Shown here: positions 21,693 to 30,320 of the stretch, piece by piece | Layout: each line of letters begins with the position of its first letter | How positions within the stretch are numbered: the stretch's first letter is position 1 | Source of the DNA: Acidovorax sp. | Lineage (GTDB): Bacteria; Pseudomonadota; Gammaproteobacteria; Burkholderiales; Burkholderiaceae_C | NCBI RefSeq assembly: GCF_021287135.1 | Contig: NZ_JAJTBB010000047.1 | Span: 62,001-126,000 of the forward strand | Direction: 5' to 3' | DNA: 64,000 nucleotides | Program-made: the position numbers and the translations under genes | Notes under the pieces: generated by a model | What the model was told of the DNA's origin: nothing | Database searches by the model: none | What the model saw: the letters and a program-made list of their open reading frames with translations, nothing else

Positions 21693-23393
21693 TTACATGC
21701 CCGAGTAGTTCGGGCCGCCGCCGCCTTCCGGCGTGACCCATACGATGTTCTGCGTGGGGTCCTTGATGTCGCAGGTCTTGCAGTGCACGCAGTTCTGCGC
21801 GTTGATCTGCAGGCGCTGGGCATTGCCGCCCTGGGCCGTGTCGGGCACGAATTCATACACCCCGGCCGGGCAGTAGCGGGCCTCGGGGCCGGCGTACTTG
21901 GCCAGGTTGATGTTCACCGGCACGCTGGCGTCCTTGAGCGTGAGGTGGGCCGGCTGGTTTTCTTCGTGGTTGGTGTTGCTGATGAACACGCTGCTGAGCC
22001 GGTCGAAGGTCAGCTTGCCGTCGGGCTTGGGGTAGACGATGGGCTTGCACTCGGCCGCGGGCTTCAGGTAGGCGTGGTCGGGCTTGTCGCGGTGCAGGGT
22101 CCAGGGAATATGGCCGCGCAGCACGAACTGCTCGAAGCCGTTCATCAGCGTGGCCGTGGTCAGGCCGTACTTGAACCAGTTCTTGAAGTTGCGGTCCTTG
22201 TTCAGTTCGGTGTGCAGCCAGCTGGCCTCGAAGGCCTTGGGGTAGGCTGTCAGCTCGTCGTGCTGGCGGCCGCCCACGATGGCGTCATAGGCGGCCTCGG
22301 CGGCCAGCATGCCCGACTTGATGGCGGCGTGGCTGCCCTTGATGCGGCCCACGTTCAGGTAGCCGGCGTTGCAGCCCACCAGCGCGCCGCCCGGGAAAAT
22401 GGTCTTGGGCAGGGCATTGATGCCGCTGGCGTTGATGGCGCGCGCGCCGTACGACAGGCGCTTGGCCGTGATCTCGCCCTTTTCGTTCTCGAAGTAGTAG
22501 CGGACGTTGGGGTGCGTCTTCCAGCGCTGGAATTCCTCGAAGGGGCTGAGGTAGGGATTCTTGTAGCCCAGGCCCGTCACAAAGCCGAGCGCGACCTTGT
22601 TGTCGTCCAGGTGGTACAGGAAGGCGCCGCCGTAGGTGTCGTTTTCCATCGGCCAGCCGGCGGTGTGCATCACAAAGCCGGGCTGGTGCTTCTTGGGGTC
22701 GATCTCCCACAGCTCCTTCACGCCGATGCCGAAGCTCTGCGGGTCGCGGCCCTCGTCGAGCTTGTAGCGGGCGATCAGCTGCTTGCCCAGGTGGCCGCGT
22801 GCGCCTTCGGCGAACACGGTGTACTTGCCCAGCAGTTCCATGCCCAGCTGGAAGTTCTCGGTGGGCTCGCCGTCCTTGCCCACGCCCATATTGCCGGTGG
22901 CCACGCCCTTGACGGAGCCGTCATCGTTGTACAGCACCTCGGCGGCGGCAAAGCCGGGGAAGATCTCCACGCCCAGGGCCTCGGCCTGCTCGGCCAGCCA
23001 CTTGGTCACGTCGCCCAGGCGCACGATGTAGTTGCCGTGGTTCTGCGCGAAAGGCGGCAGGAACATGTTGGGCACGCGAAAGCCCGACTTTTCCGACAGG
23101 AACACGTAGGCATCGTCGGTGACGGGCTGCTTGAGGGGCGCGCCCTTGGCCTTCCAGTCGGGAATCAGCTCGGAGAGCGCCTTGGGGTCCATGATGGCGC
23201 CCGAGAGGATGTGCGCGCCGGGCTCGGAGCCCTTTTCCAGCACGACCACCGACACGTCTTGGCCTTTGTCTGCGGCCAGCTGTTTCAGGCGGATCGCAGT
23301 GGCAAGGCCGCCAGGGCCGCCGCCCACGACCACCACGTCGTATTCCATGGATTCACGGGGGCCGTACTGGGCGAGGATCTCTTCGTTGGTCAT
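21693..23393 (-). CDS. Electron transfer flavoprotein-ubiquinone oxidoreductase
   Basis: Inner-membrane-associated enzyme that passes electrons from reduced ETF (acyl-CoA and amine dehydrogenases) to ubiquinone. At 566 residues it has the normal length. The FAD motif VVVGGGPGGLATAIRL is near residue 20. The C-terminal 4Fe-4S cluster is bound by cysteines in ARYCPAGVYEF and NCVHCKTCDIKDP. The ATG at 23393 gives the family N-terminus (MTNEEILAQYGPRESMEYD). A much longer upstream reading overlaps the divergent gene and is rejected. It is divergent from a dehydrogenase/thioesterase pair, which fits acyl-CoA metabolism. Confidence 0.96.
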   Translation of the reverse strand: MTNEEILAQYGPRESMEYDVVVVGGGPGGLATAIRLKQLAADKGQDVSVVVLEKGSEPGAHILSGAIMDPKALSELIPDWKAKGAPLKQPVTDDAYVFLSEKSGFRVPNMFLPPFAQNHGNYIVRLGDVTKWLAEQAEALGVEIFPGFAAAEVLYNDDGSVKGVATGNMGVGKDGEPTENFQLGMELLGKYTVFAEGARGHLGKQLIARYKLDEGRDPQSFGIGVKELWEIDPKKHQPGFVMHTAGWPMENDTYGGAFLYHLDDNKVALGFVTGLGYKNPYLSPFEEFQRWKTHPNVRYYFENEKGEITAKRLSYGARAINASGINALPKTIFPGGALVGCNAGYLNVGRIKGSHAAIKSGMLAAEAAYDAIVGGRQHDELTAYPKAFEASWLHTELNKDRNFKNWFKYGLTTATLMNGFEQFVLRGHIPWTLHRDKPDHAYLKPAAECKPIVYPKPDGKLTFDRLSSVFISNTNHEENQPAHLTLKDASVPVNINLAKYAGPEARYCPAGVYEFVPDTAQGGNAQRLQINAQNCVHCKTCDIKDPTQNIVWVTPEGGGGPNYSGM

Positions 23394-23500
23394 GGGCTTC
23401 TCGTCGGGCGTTTGGGTTTGATAATGGATATTGTGTCCAGGGCCGGGCGCAATCGCGTGTCGGACAGGCGACTGATTGTATTCACGGAATATAGACAATC

Positions 23501-23512
23501 GAACGACCGTTC
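23501..23512. promoter_or_regulatory. Palindromic operator-like site between etfQO and the SDR gene
   Basis: GAACG-AC-CGTTC, extended to an imperfect AAT/ATT dyad on both sides, lies 26 bases before the SDR start in a 144-base divergent promoter region. The form resembles sites of TetR-type regulators of fatty acid genes. No regulator is encoded nearby, so the owner is unknown. Confidence 0.45.
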
Positions 23513-23537
23513 TATTTTGACTTGTAGGGAGACTCTC

Positions 23538-24320
23538 ATGGCATACAGCATCGATTTGTCCGGCCGCGTGGCGTTGGTCACCGGCGCTTCCAGCGGACTG
23601 GGTGCACAGTTTGCCCGCACCCTGGCCCGGGCCGGCGCGGGCGTGGTGCTGGCCAGCCGGCGCGTGGAAAAGCTCAAGGAGCTGCGCGCCCGCATCGAAG
23701 GCGAGGGCGGCGACGCCCATGTGGTGGAGCTGGACGTAACCGACCACGACTCCATCAAGGCGGCCGTGGCGCACGCCGAGACGGAGATGGGCTCCATCGA
23801 CATCCTGGTCAACAACTCGGGGGTGAGCACCACCCAGCGCATCCAGGACGTGGCGCCCGAGGACTACGACTATGTGTTCGGCACCAACGTGAAGGGCGCT
23901 TTCTTCGTGGCGCAGGAAGTGGGCAAGCGCATGCTGGCCCGCGCCAAGGGTGCCGCGCCGGGCAGCTTCACGGGCGGGCGCATCATCAACATTGCCTCGA
24001 TGGCCGGTCTCAAGGTGCTGCCGCAGATCGGCGTGTACTGCATGAGCAAGGCCGCCGTGGTGCACATGACCCGCGCCATGGCGGTGGAGTGGGGCAAGTA
24101 CGGCATCAACGTGAACGCCATCTGCCCCGGCTACATCGACACCGAGATCAACCACCACCACTGGGACACCGAGCAGGGCCAGAAGCTCATCGCCATGCTG
24201 CCGCGCAAGCGCGTGGGCAGCCCGCAGGACCTGGACGCGCTGCTGGTCATGCTGGCCAGCGACCAGAGCCATTTCATCAATGGCGCGGTGATTGCGGCGG
24301 ACGACGGCTTCGCCGTATGA
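23538..24320 (+). CDS. Short-chain dehydrogenase/reductase (SDR) family oxidoreductase
   Basis: Classical SDR of 260 residues. The NAD(P) motif TGASSGLG is at 15-22, NNSG at about 94, and the catalytic YxxxK at YCMSK (about 172). An Asp is not obvious after beta-2 (ASRR), which favours NADP. The start follows AGGGAGA. The stop overlaps the thioesterase start (ATGA), so the two proteins are made together and probably act on the same acyl substrate, perhaps 3-hydroxyacyl-CoA. The exact substrate is unknown. Confidence 0.92.
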   Translation: MAYSIDLSGRVALVTGASSGLGAQFARTLARAGAGVVLASRRVEKLKELRARIEGEGGDAHVVELDVTDHDSIKAAVAHAETEMGSIDILVNNSGVSTTQRIQDVAPEDYDYVFGTNVKGAFFVAQEVGKRMLARAKGAAPGSFTGGRIINIASMAGLKVLPQIGVYCMSKAAVVHMTRAMAVEWGKYGINVNAICPGYIDTEINHHHWDTEQGQKLIAMLPRKRVGSPQDLDALLVMLASDQSHFINGAVIAADDGFAV

Positions 24321-24736
24321 AGATCGAAATCCCCGAGGTCAAGAAGCTGGTCTATGAAATGCGCTTTCCGGTGCGCTGGGGCGACATGGATGCGATGGGC
24401 CACGTCAACAACACGGTGTACTTCCGCTACCTGGAGACCGCGCGCATCGAATGGATGGTGTCGGTGGGCTGCAACCCCGATCCGCGCGGGGAGGGGCCGG
24501 TCATCGTCAACGCGTTCTGCAATTTCTACAGGCAGCTCGAATACCCGGCGGACGTGCTGCTCAAGCTCTACGTGAGCGACCCGGGCCGCACCACGTTCGA
24601 GACCTGGGGCACGATGGAGCGTGTGGACCAGCCGGGCGTGATCTGCGCGGCCGGTGGGGCCACCACGATCTGGGTGGATTTTCCGCAGCAGAAGGCCGCG
24701 CCCCTGCCGGACTGGATGCGGGCCCTGGTCAGTTGA
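24317..24736 (+). CDS. Acyl-CoA thioesterase, 4HBT hot-dog family
   Basis: 139-residue hot-dog protein. The active-site region WGDMDAMGHVNNTVYFRYLE (21-40) is the classic 4-hydroxybenzoyl-CoA thioesterase/YbgC signature, with the acid at D23 or D25. It probably hydrolyses an acyl-CoA made or used by the upstream SDR, with which it shares a 4-base stop/start overlap. Its last 8 bases overlap the convergent gene at 24729. Confidence 0.9.
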   Translation: MKIEIPEVKKLVYEMRFPVRWGDMDAMGHVNNTVYFRYLETARIEWMVSVGCNPDPRGEGPVIVNAFCNFYRQLEYPADVLLKLYVSDPGRTTFETWGTMERVDQPGVICAAGGATTIWVDFPQQKAAPLPDWMRALVS

Positions 24737-25469
24737 CCGGCGTCACACCTGCCGCGGCAGGCGGCAGTGCCACGCAGTGGGCTTGCGGCACGCCCTGCGC
24801 CTCGGTGGCGCCCAGCAGCAGCACGCGCTGCAGTTCGGGCAGGTAGCGGATGGCCGTCTGCGGGGCGCTGTAGCCGTTGACGTCCGCCAGACGCTCTTGC
24901 ATGCGCAGCACGCGGCGGGTGGGCAGGTGCTCGATGCTGAGCGTGCGCACGCCCGTGTAGAAGGTGGTGTCGATGGGCGCTTCGGAGCCAAAGAAGCCGC
25001 CCCCGACGCGGGCCGTGCGGCGGCGCCCGTCGAACGCGGTGGTGATGCGCAGCGTGCCATCGCGGCTGGTGCAGCTGCCTTCGAACGCTGCAGCACACTC
25101 CATGGGCAGCGGGTTCTGCTGCACCACGACCGCTTGCACCGTGGGGGTGTGCAGGAGGGACGTGGGCACAGGCTCCAGGCGGGCACAGTCACGCGTGGGC
25201 ACGACCTTCCAGGCGGTGGCGCCGGGCGCGTCCGGAATCTGCAAGCGCGCGCCTGCCACGCCCGCGCCGAGGTAGTAGGTGGGCACGGCCCCCGGTCCGG
25301 AAGCCTCCCGGAACAGCGCGGACGACAGCAGCGGCGACAGGGCGCCCGCCGGAACGCTCACGGCCAGCGGGTACACGGGCAGTGTTCCTTCCGGCGGCCC
25401 GAATCCCGCGGCCTGGGCCGCAGGAAGGGCCAGCATCCCGGCCAGCAGGGCCGTTGCGGTAGCGCGCAT
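24729..25469 (-). CDS. Secreted protein of unknown function
   Basis: 246 residues that I do not recognise. A signal peptide is clear (MRATATALLAGMLALPAAQAAG). Four Cys remain in the mature part (in RDCARL, MECAAAFEGSCTS and AHCVAL), which could form two disulfides. There is no transmembrane segment beyond the signal. It lies eight bases downstream of the AhpD-like gene on the same strand and overlaps the end of the thioesterase gene. Codon use looks like its neighbours, and the signal peptide supports a real gene. Confidence 0.7.
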   Translation of the reverse strand: MRATATALLAGMLALPAAQAAGFGPPEGTLPVYPLAVSVPAGALSPLLSSALFREASGPGAVPTYYLGAGVAGARLQIPDAPGATAWKVVPTRDCARLEPVPTSLLHTPTVQAVVVQQNPLPMECAAAFEGSCTSRDGTLRITTAFDGRRRTARVGGGFFGSEAPIDTTFYTGVRTLSIEHLPTRRVLRMQERLADVNGYSAPQTAIRYLPELQRVLLLGATEAQGVPQAHCVALPPAAAGVTPVN

Positions 25470-25477
25470 GCGCTGCC

Positions 25478-26059
25478 TCAGGCGGCCGGCTTGGCCTTGG
25501 GCACGCGGCCCATCAGGTAGAACTCGGGGTTGGGCTGCATGCCCGCAAAGCTGGCCATGCGGTTGGACAGGCCGAAGAACGCGGTGATGGCCGCGATGTC
25601 CCAGATGTCCTCGTCGTCGAAGCCGTGGGGGTACAGGGCGTCGAAGTCGGCGTCCGCAATCTCCTGCGAGCGCAGGCAGACCTTCATCGCAAAGTCGAGC
25701 ATGGCGCGCTGGCGCGGGCTGATGTCGGCCTTGCGGTGGTTCACGGCCACCTGGTCGGCCACGAAGGGCTTTTTCTCGTAGATGCGCAGGATGGCGCCGT
25801 GCGCGACCACGCAGTACAGGCACTGGTTGGCCGCGCTGGTGGCCGTGACGATCATCTCCCGCTCGCCCTTGGTCAGGCTGCCTTCCTCCTTGAGCATCAG
25901 CGCGTCGTGGTAGGCGAAGAAGGCCCGCCATTCGGCCGGACGGCGCGCGAAGGCCAGGAACACGTTGGGGATGAACCCGGCCTTTTCCTGCACCTCCAGG
26001 ATGCGGGTGCGGATGTCCTCCGGCAGGGTGTTCAGGTCGGGGAAGGGGTAGCGGCTCAC
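25478..26059 (-). CDS. AhpD-like peroxidase-related protein
   Basis: 193-residue protein of the CMD/AhpD superfamily, the group often called peroxidase-related enzyme. The redox pair C-L-Y-C with the following His (NQCLYCVVAHGAIL) sits at about residues 78-91. Such proteins reduce peroxides or act in disulfide exchange. The GTG at 26059 is chosen because the protein starts there in relatives (SRYPFPDLNTLPEDIR) and AGGAGACC precedes it. No upstream ATG gives a better start. Confidence 0.87.
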   Translation of the reverse strand: MSRYPFPDLNTLPEDIRTRILEVQEKAGFIPNVFLAFARRPAEWRAFFAYHDALMLKEEGSLTKGEREMIVTATSAANQCLYCVVAHGAILRIYEKKPFVADQVAVNHRKADISPRQRAMLDFAMKVCLRSQEIADADFDALYPHGFDDEDIWDIAAITAFFGLSNRMASFAGMQPNPEFYLMGRVPKAKPAA

Positions 26060-26150
26060 GAAGGTCTCCTGGGTTGTATCGTGTTGTGGGTGCCAGTATC
26101 GGCGATGCGTGCGTCGCGCACACCCCCTGAAACGGTCCCTGGCCATGCCA

Positions 26151-26231
26151 GTGCACCCGTGGATCCGGCTCTGCCGCTCCACCGGGTGCGTCCCCCTCCG
26201 GGGGAAGACACCGCCAGGTGGCTCAGGGGGG
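26151..26231 (-). repeat. Family B 3'-end structured repeat (short form), after iclR
   Basis: On the minus strand it begins three bases after the iclR stop with CCCCCCTGAGCC. The outer stem GCACCC/GGGTGC is at 26189-26184 and 26158-26153. Inside it are GTGGA/TCCAC and an apical hairpin CGGC-AGA-GCCG. Confidence 0.8.
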
Positions 26232-26234
26232 CTC

Positions 26235-27059
26235 TCAAGGATGCCAGCGGGTTGCCCGCACCGGGCTCTGGGCGGGCGCAGCCGAATTGCCCGCCAGCGC
26301 ATACGACAACTGGGTGGCCGCAGCCATGACCGTCTGCGCCAGCGTTTCGAGCTTTTCGGCGGGCAGACGCGATGCGGGGCCCGAAATACACACCGAGCCC
26401 ATCAGCCGCCAGTGCATGCCGAACACGGGGGCCGACACGGTCGCCACGCCTTGTTCGCGTTCGCCGATGGACCAGTGGTAGCCCTTCTTGCGGATCTCCT
26501 CATAGGCCTTGCCGGGCTCGCCGGAGAAGGCCAGGATCACGCGCCCCGGCGAGCCCTTGTCCAGCGGCAGGCCTTCGCCCATGCGCGCGTGGTGGCGCAA
26601 CGCCTGCGGCCCTTCCACCCGCACCAGGCAGGTCCGCACGTCGCCCTCGCGCACGTAAAACGCCGCGCTTTCGCCGGTGGCGTGGGTGAGCTCGCGCAGC
26701 GCGGGCTCCAGCACGTTCTGCACGTCAAAGCCCGCCTGGTAGCGCGCTCCCAGCCAGCCGGCGGCGGGGCCCAGGCGCCAGTCGCCGTCCTCGCGCTGCA
26801 CCATGAAGCCCGACTGCGCGAGCGTGCGCGCCAGGCGCAGCACAGTCGTCTTGTGCAGGGCGCAGCGGCGGCTCAGCTCCGCAAGCGAAAGGCTGGATTC
26901 GCCCAGCGCAAACGCCTCCAGCACCTGCAGGGCACGGGTGACGGCGATGACGCCGCCGGAGGGCTCGGCCTCCGTCGCTGGCAGCGGCGGGGCCGGCGCG
27001 TCGGGTTGGGGCGCGCGGGGCGCAGCACGGCGTGCGGAGGGGCGGGGGAGGTTGCTCAC
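26235..27059 (-). CDS. IclR family transcriptional regulator
   Basis: 274 residues. After a Pro/Ala-rich N-terminal tail of about 45 residues comes the IclR helix-turn-helix (about 48-110, with SLAELSRRCALHKTTVLRLARTL split around the turn) and the effector-binding domain (about 125-265). The start is the GTG at 27059, as no in-frame ATG exists before the divergent gene. It is divergent from the Bug/amidohydrolase operon, which it most likely controls in response to the aromatic or sugar acid substrate. Confidence 0.88.
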   Translation of the reverse strand: MSNLPRPSARRAAPRAPQPDAPAPPLPATEAEPSGGVIAVTRALQVLEAFALGESSLSLAELSRRCALHKTTVLRLARTLAQSGFMVQREDGDWRLGPAAGWLGARYQAGFDVQNVLEPALRELTHATGESAAFYVREGDVRTCLVRVEGPQALRHHARMGEGLPLDKGSPGRVILAFSGEPGKAYEEIRKKGYHWSIGEREQGVATVSAPVFGMHWRLMGSVCISGPASRLPAEKLETLAQTVMAAATQLSYALAGNSAAPAQSPVRATRWHP

Positions 27060-27194
27060 GGCGGTCTTCGTTTCATTCTGCGCAACTGCATTGTATGGGT
27101 TGAAACGTCTGCGTACAGTCGCGGCCACGGCGCCGGACCTTGCAGAGTCCTGCGGACCGGGGTTGAACAACCACCATAAAACGGAGACAAATCC
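27060..27194. promoter_or_regulatory. Divergent iclR / Bug operon promoter region with dyad
   Basis: 135 bases between divergent genes. GTTTCA (27070-27075) and TGAAAC (27101-27106) form an inverted repeat centred about 110 bases from the Bug gene start. A TGCGCAACTGCA motif lies between them. These are candidates for IclR binding. The Bug gene has CGGAGA as its ribosome site. Confidence 0.4.
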
Positions 27195-28199
27195 ATGCCT
27201 GCTTTTCCATCGCTTTCGCGTGCCGTCGGCGCGCCCCTGTGCGCAGCCCTGATGGGCCTGGCCGCCGCTGCCGCGCCCGTGGCCGCGCAGGCCCAGGCCG
27301 CCTACCCCAGCAAGCCCATCCGCCTCATCGTGCCGTTCCCGCCCGGCGGCGGCACCGACATGATCGCGCGCACCGTGGCGCAAAAGCTCACCGACCAGAA
27401 CAAGTGGAACGTGATCGTGGACAACCGCCCCGGCGCGGGCGGCAACCTGGGCGTAGACGCGGCGGCCAAGTCGGCCCCGGACGGCTATACCCTGGTCATG
27501 GGCCAGACCAGCAACCTGGCTATCAACCCCACGCTGTACCCCAAGCTGCCCTACGACCCCCTCAAGGACCTGGCACCCGTGGCGCTGGTGTCGTCCTCGC
27601 CCATCGTGATGGCAGCGCCTGTGAACTCGCCGTACAAGACCTTTGCCGACGTGGTGGCGGCCTCCAAGGGCAAGCCCGATGCGCTCACCCTGGGCTATTC
27701 AGGCAACGGCACCGTGGCCCACCTGGCGGGCGAGCTGGCGGAGAACGCCGCAGGCGTCAAGCTGCGCCACATTCCGTACAAGGGCGCGGCCCAGGCCATG
27801 ACGGATCTGGTGAGCGGGCAGATCGACTTGTACATGTCGTCCGTGCCGACGCTGCTGGGCCAGGTGCGCAACGGCAAGCTGAAGGTGCTGGCCATCACGT
27901 CGGCCAAGCGCTCGTCGCAGCTGCCCGACGTGCCCACGCTGGCCGAGTCGGGCTACAAAGGCTTCGAGGCCGTGACCTGGTTCGGCATCCTGGCGCCGGC
28001 AGGCACGCCCGCGCCCATCGTGGCGCAGCTGAACAAGGCCATCAACGCGGTCCTGCAGCAGCCCGACGTGGCCGACAAGCTGCGCTCCGAAGGCGGCGAC
28101 GTGCTGGGCGGCTCGGCCGAGCAGTTCGGCCAGCTGTTGCGCGCCGAGGTGCCGCGCTGGGGCAAGATCGTCAAGGACTCGGGCGCGAGCCTGGACTGA
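27195..28199 (+). CDS. Bug-family tripartite tricarboxylate receptor protein (1 of 4)
   Basis: Periplasmic receptor of 334 residues with a signal peptide ending near AAQAQA. It has the Bug signature YPSKPIRLIVPFPPGGGTD right after cleavage, DNRPGAGGNLG and HIPYKGAAQAMTDLVSGQID. Such receptors bind carboxylates through the PGG loop and deliver them to a TctA/TctB permease. No tctA or tctB is in the window. It is the first gene of the operon divergent from iclR. Confidence 0.93.
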   Translation: MPAFPSLSRAVGAPLCAALMGLAAAAAPVAAQAQAAYPSKPIRLIVPFPPGGGTDMIARTVAQKLTDQNKWNVIVDNRPGAGGNLGVDAAAKSAPDGYTLVMGQTSNLAINPTLYPKLPYDPLKDLAPVALVSSSPIVMAAPVNSPYKTFADVVAASKGKPDALTLGYSGNGTVAHLAGELAENAAGVKLRHIPYKGAAQAMTDLVSGQIDLYMSSVPTLLGQVRNGKLKVLAITSAKRSSQLPDVPTLAESGYKGFEAVTWFGILAPAGTPAPIVAQLNKAINAVLQQPDVADKLRSEGGDVLGGSAEQFGQLLRAEVPRWGKIVKDSGASLD

Positions 28200-28249
28200 C
28201 CGGCCGCACCCGCCAGCCCGCACTTCCCGCCCACCGAAGAGTCCGCGCC

Positions 28250-29221
28250 ATGCACCGCGACAGCCTTGCCACGCCTGTGCGCACCGCGCAGCCCGTGCGC
28301 TTTTCTGCCGGCACCGCCGCGCCGCGCACCGTGGCGCCCGCCGGCGCCTGCGACTGCCATGTGCATGTGTACGACAGCCGGTTTCCTGCCGCACCGGGCG
28401 CCAGGCTGCTGCCGCCAGATGCGTCCGCGCAGGACTACCGCGCGCTGCAGCAGCGCATCGGCACCACGCGGGTGGTGCTGGTCACACCCTCGACCTACGG
28501 CACCGACAACCGCCCGCTGCTCCAGGGCCTGGCCGCGCTGGGCGCCCTGGGCGTGCAAGCCCGTGGCGTGGCGGTGATCGACGGCACCGAAACCGATGCC
28601 GCGCTGCAGCACCTGCACGCTGCCGGCGTGCGGGGCGTGCGGCTGAACCTGTCGCTGGGCGTCGTGGGCACCGCGGATGCGCTGCTGCCGCTGGCCCGCC
28701 GCATCGCGCCGCTGGGCTGGCACCTGCAACTGCTGATGGCGCCCGACGTGCTGGTGGCCCAGGCGGGCGTGCTGCGCCAGCTGCCCGTGCCCGTGGTGTT
28801 CGACCACTTCGGCCGCATTCCGCCGGCGCAGGCGGGGCGGCACCCTGCCCATGCGCTGCTCCTTGCGCTGCTGCAGGCCGGGCGGGCGTGGGTCAAGTTG
28901 TCGGGCGGCTACATCGTGAGCGAACAGCACTCGGTGGAAGACCCCGCCCTCGATGCGCTGGCCGCGAGCTACCTGCGCTGCGCGCCGGACCGCGTGCTCT
29001 GGGGCAGCGACTGGCCGCATGCCACCGCGTCGGCCGGCGTGCAACCCCTGCCCGACGACGCCCGCCAGGTGGACCGGCTTGCCGACTGGGTGCACCAGGC
29101 CGGCGGCGGCGCCGCGCTGCAGCGCGTGCTGGTGGACAACCCGGCGGCGCTGTACGGCTTCGGCCCCATTGGAGTTTCCTGCCCTGATGACATGACACCG
29201 AAAGAGACGACCTCGCCATGA
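28250..29221 (+). CDS. Amidohydrolase (COG3618, LigI / galactarolactone isomerase-like), first copy
   Basis: 323-residue TIM-barrel amidohydrolase. Barrel strand 1 carries CDCHVHVYD (about 38-46) with the HxH pair, and the late Asp is in LWGSDWPHAT (about 257). VTPSTYGTDN (about 80) is characteristic of the 2-pyrone-4,6-dicarboxylate lactonase and galactarolactone isomerase group. It probably hydrolyses or isomerises a lactone of a dicarboxylic acid. Its stop overlaps the start of the next Bug gene (ATGA). A second homologue lies at 34170 in the same operon. Confidence 0.87.
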   Translation: MHRDSLATPVRTAQPVRFSAGTAAPRTVAPAGACDCHVHVYDSRFPAAPGARLLPPDASAQDYRALQQRIGTTRVVLVTPSTYGTDNRPLLQGLAALGALGVQARGVAVIDGTETDAALQHLHAAGVRGVRLNLSLGVVGTADALLPLARRIAPLGWHLQLLMAPDVLVAQAGVLRQLPVPVVFDHFGRIPPAQAGRHPAHALLLALLQAGRAWVKLSGGYIVSEQHSVEDPALDALAASYLRCAPDRVLWGSDWPHATASAGVQPLPDDARQVDRLADWVHQAGGGAALQRVLVDNPAALYGFGPIGVSCPDDMTPKETTSP

Positions 29222-30240
29222 CCGACACCACCCACTTTCACCTCCCACCGGCCGGCCCGTCGCGCCGCAGCCTGATCGCGGCCGCCGGTGCGGCACTGCT
29301 GGGCTCCGCCTTGGGCACCCCCGCACTGGCGCAGGGCGACTGGCCTGCCGGCCGCGTCATCACCTGGGTGGTGCCGTACCCGCCCGGCGGCAGCACCGAT
29401 GTGCTGGGCCGCAATGTGGCGCAGCGCATCGGCGCGGCGCTGTCCACCAACGTGATCGTGGACAACAAGGCCGGAGCCACCGGCACCATCGGCGCCGCGT
29501 TCGTCGCCAAGGCGCCGCCTGACGGCTACACCTTGCTGGGCACCTCCATCGGGCCGCAGGCGATTGCGCCGCACCTGATGGCCAAGCTGCCGTACGACCA
29601 CATCACCGCGTTCGAGCCGGTGGTCATCCTCGGCACCATTCCGCACATCCTGGTGGTGGGCGCGAACCAGCCGTTCAAGACCGTGGCCGACCTGCTGGCG
29701 GCGGCCAAGGCGCAGCCGGGCAAGCTCGCATTCGCCTCGGGCGGCAACGGCACCATCCTGCAGATGCAGGGCGAGCTGCTGCAGCAGCAGACAGGCGCGC
29801 GCTTCATCCACGTGCCCTACAAGGGCGACACCCCGGCGCTGCAGGACACGCTGGCCGAGCAGGTGCAGTTCATGTTCGCGCCCGCCGCCGCCGCGCTGCC
29901 GCATGTGCAGGCGGGCAAGCTGCGCGCGCTGGCCGTCACCTCGGCCCGGCGCCTGAAAGCCTTGCCCGACGTGCCCACGATGGGCGAGGTCGGCATGAAG
30001 GACTTTGTGGTGGAGCAGTGGCAGGCCGTGTTCGCGCCCGCCAAGACGCCCGCTGCCGTGGTGCAGCGCCTGAACCAGGAAATCAACAAGGCCCTGAAGG
30101 ACCCGGCCATGGTGGCCCTGGCCGACAAGCTGGGCGTGACGCTGGTCGGCGGCACGCCGCAGCAGCTGGGCGACCTGCAAAAGGCCGATTCCGCCAAGTG
30201 GGCCAAGGTCATCAAGGACGGAAACATCAAGGCTGAATAA
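29218..30240 (+). CDS. Bug-family receptor protein (2 of 4)
   Basis: 340 residues. The N-terminus has a twin-arginine-like signal (SRRSLIAAAGAALLG), unlike its three paralogues here, then Bug motifs VVPYPPGGSTDVLGRNVAQR, DNKAGATGTIGAAFVAKAPP and HVPYKGDTPALQDTLAEQ. It is translationally coupled to the amidohydrolase upstream by a 4-base overlap. It probably binds an organic acid used by the operon. Confidence 0.92.
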   Translation: MTDTTHFHLPPAGPSRRSLIAAAGAALLGSALGTPALAQGDWPAGRVITWVVPYPPGGSTDVLGRNVAQRIGAALSTNVIVDNKAGATGTIGAAFVAKAPPDGYTLLGTSIGPQAIAPHLMAKLPYDHITAFEPVVILGTIPHILVVGANQPFKTVADLLAAAKAQPGKLAFASGGNGTILQMQGELLQQQTGARFIHVPYKGDTPALQDTLAEQVQFMFAPAAAALPHVQAGKLRALAVTSARRLKALPDVPTMGEVGMKDFVVEQWQAVFAPAKTPAAVVQRLNQEINKALKDPAMVALADKLGVTLVGGTPQQLGDLQKADSAKWAKVIKDGNIKAE

Positions 30241-30320
30241 GGCCGCGTCCTCTCTTGGTTGCCGAACCGCCTCCGACATCTCCCATTCCCGATTCTTTTC
30301 TCTCAACCGGACAGAACACC

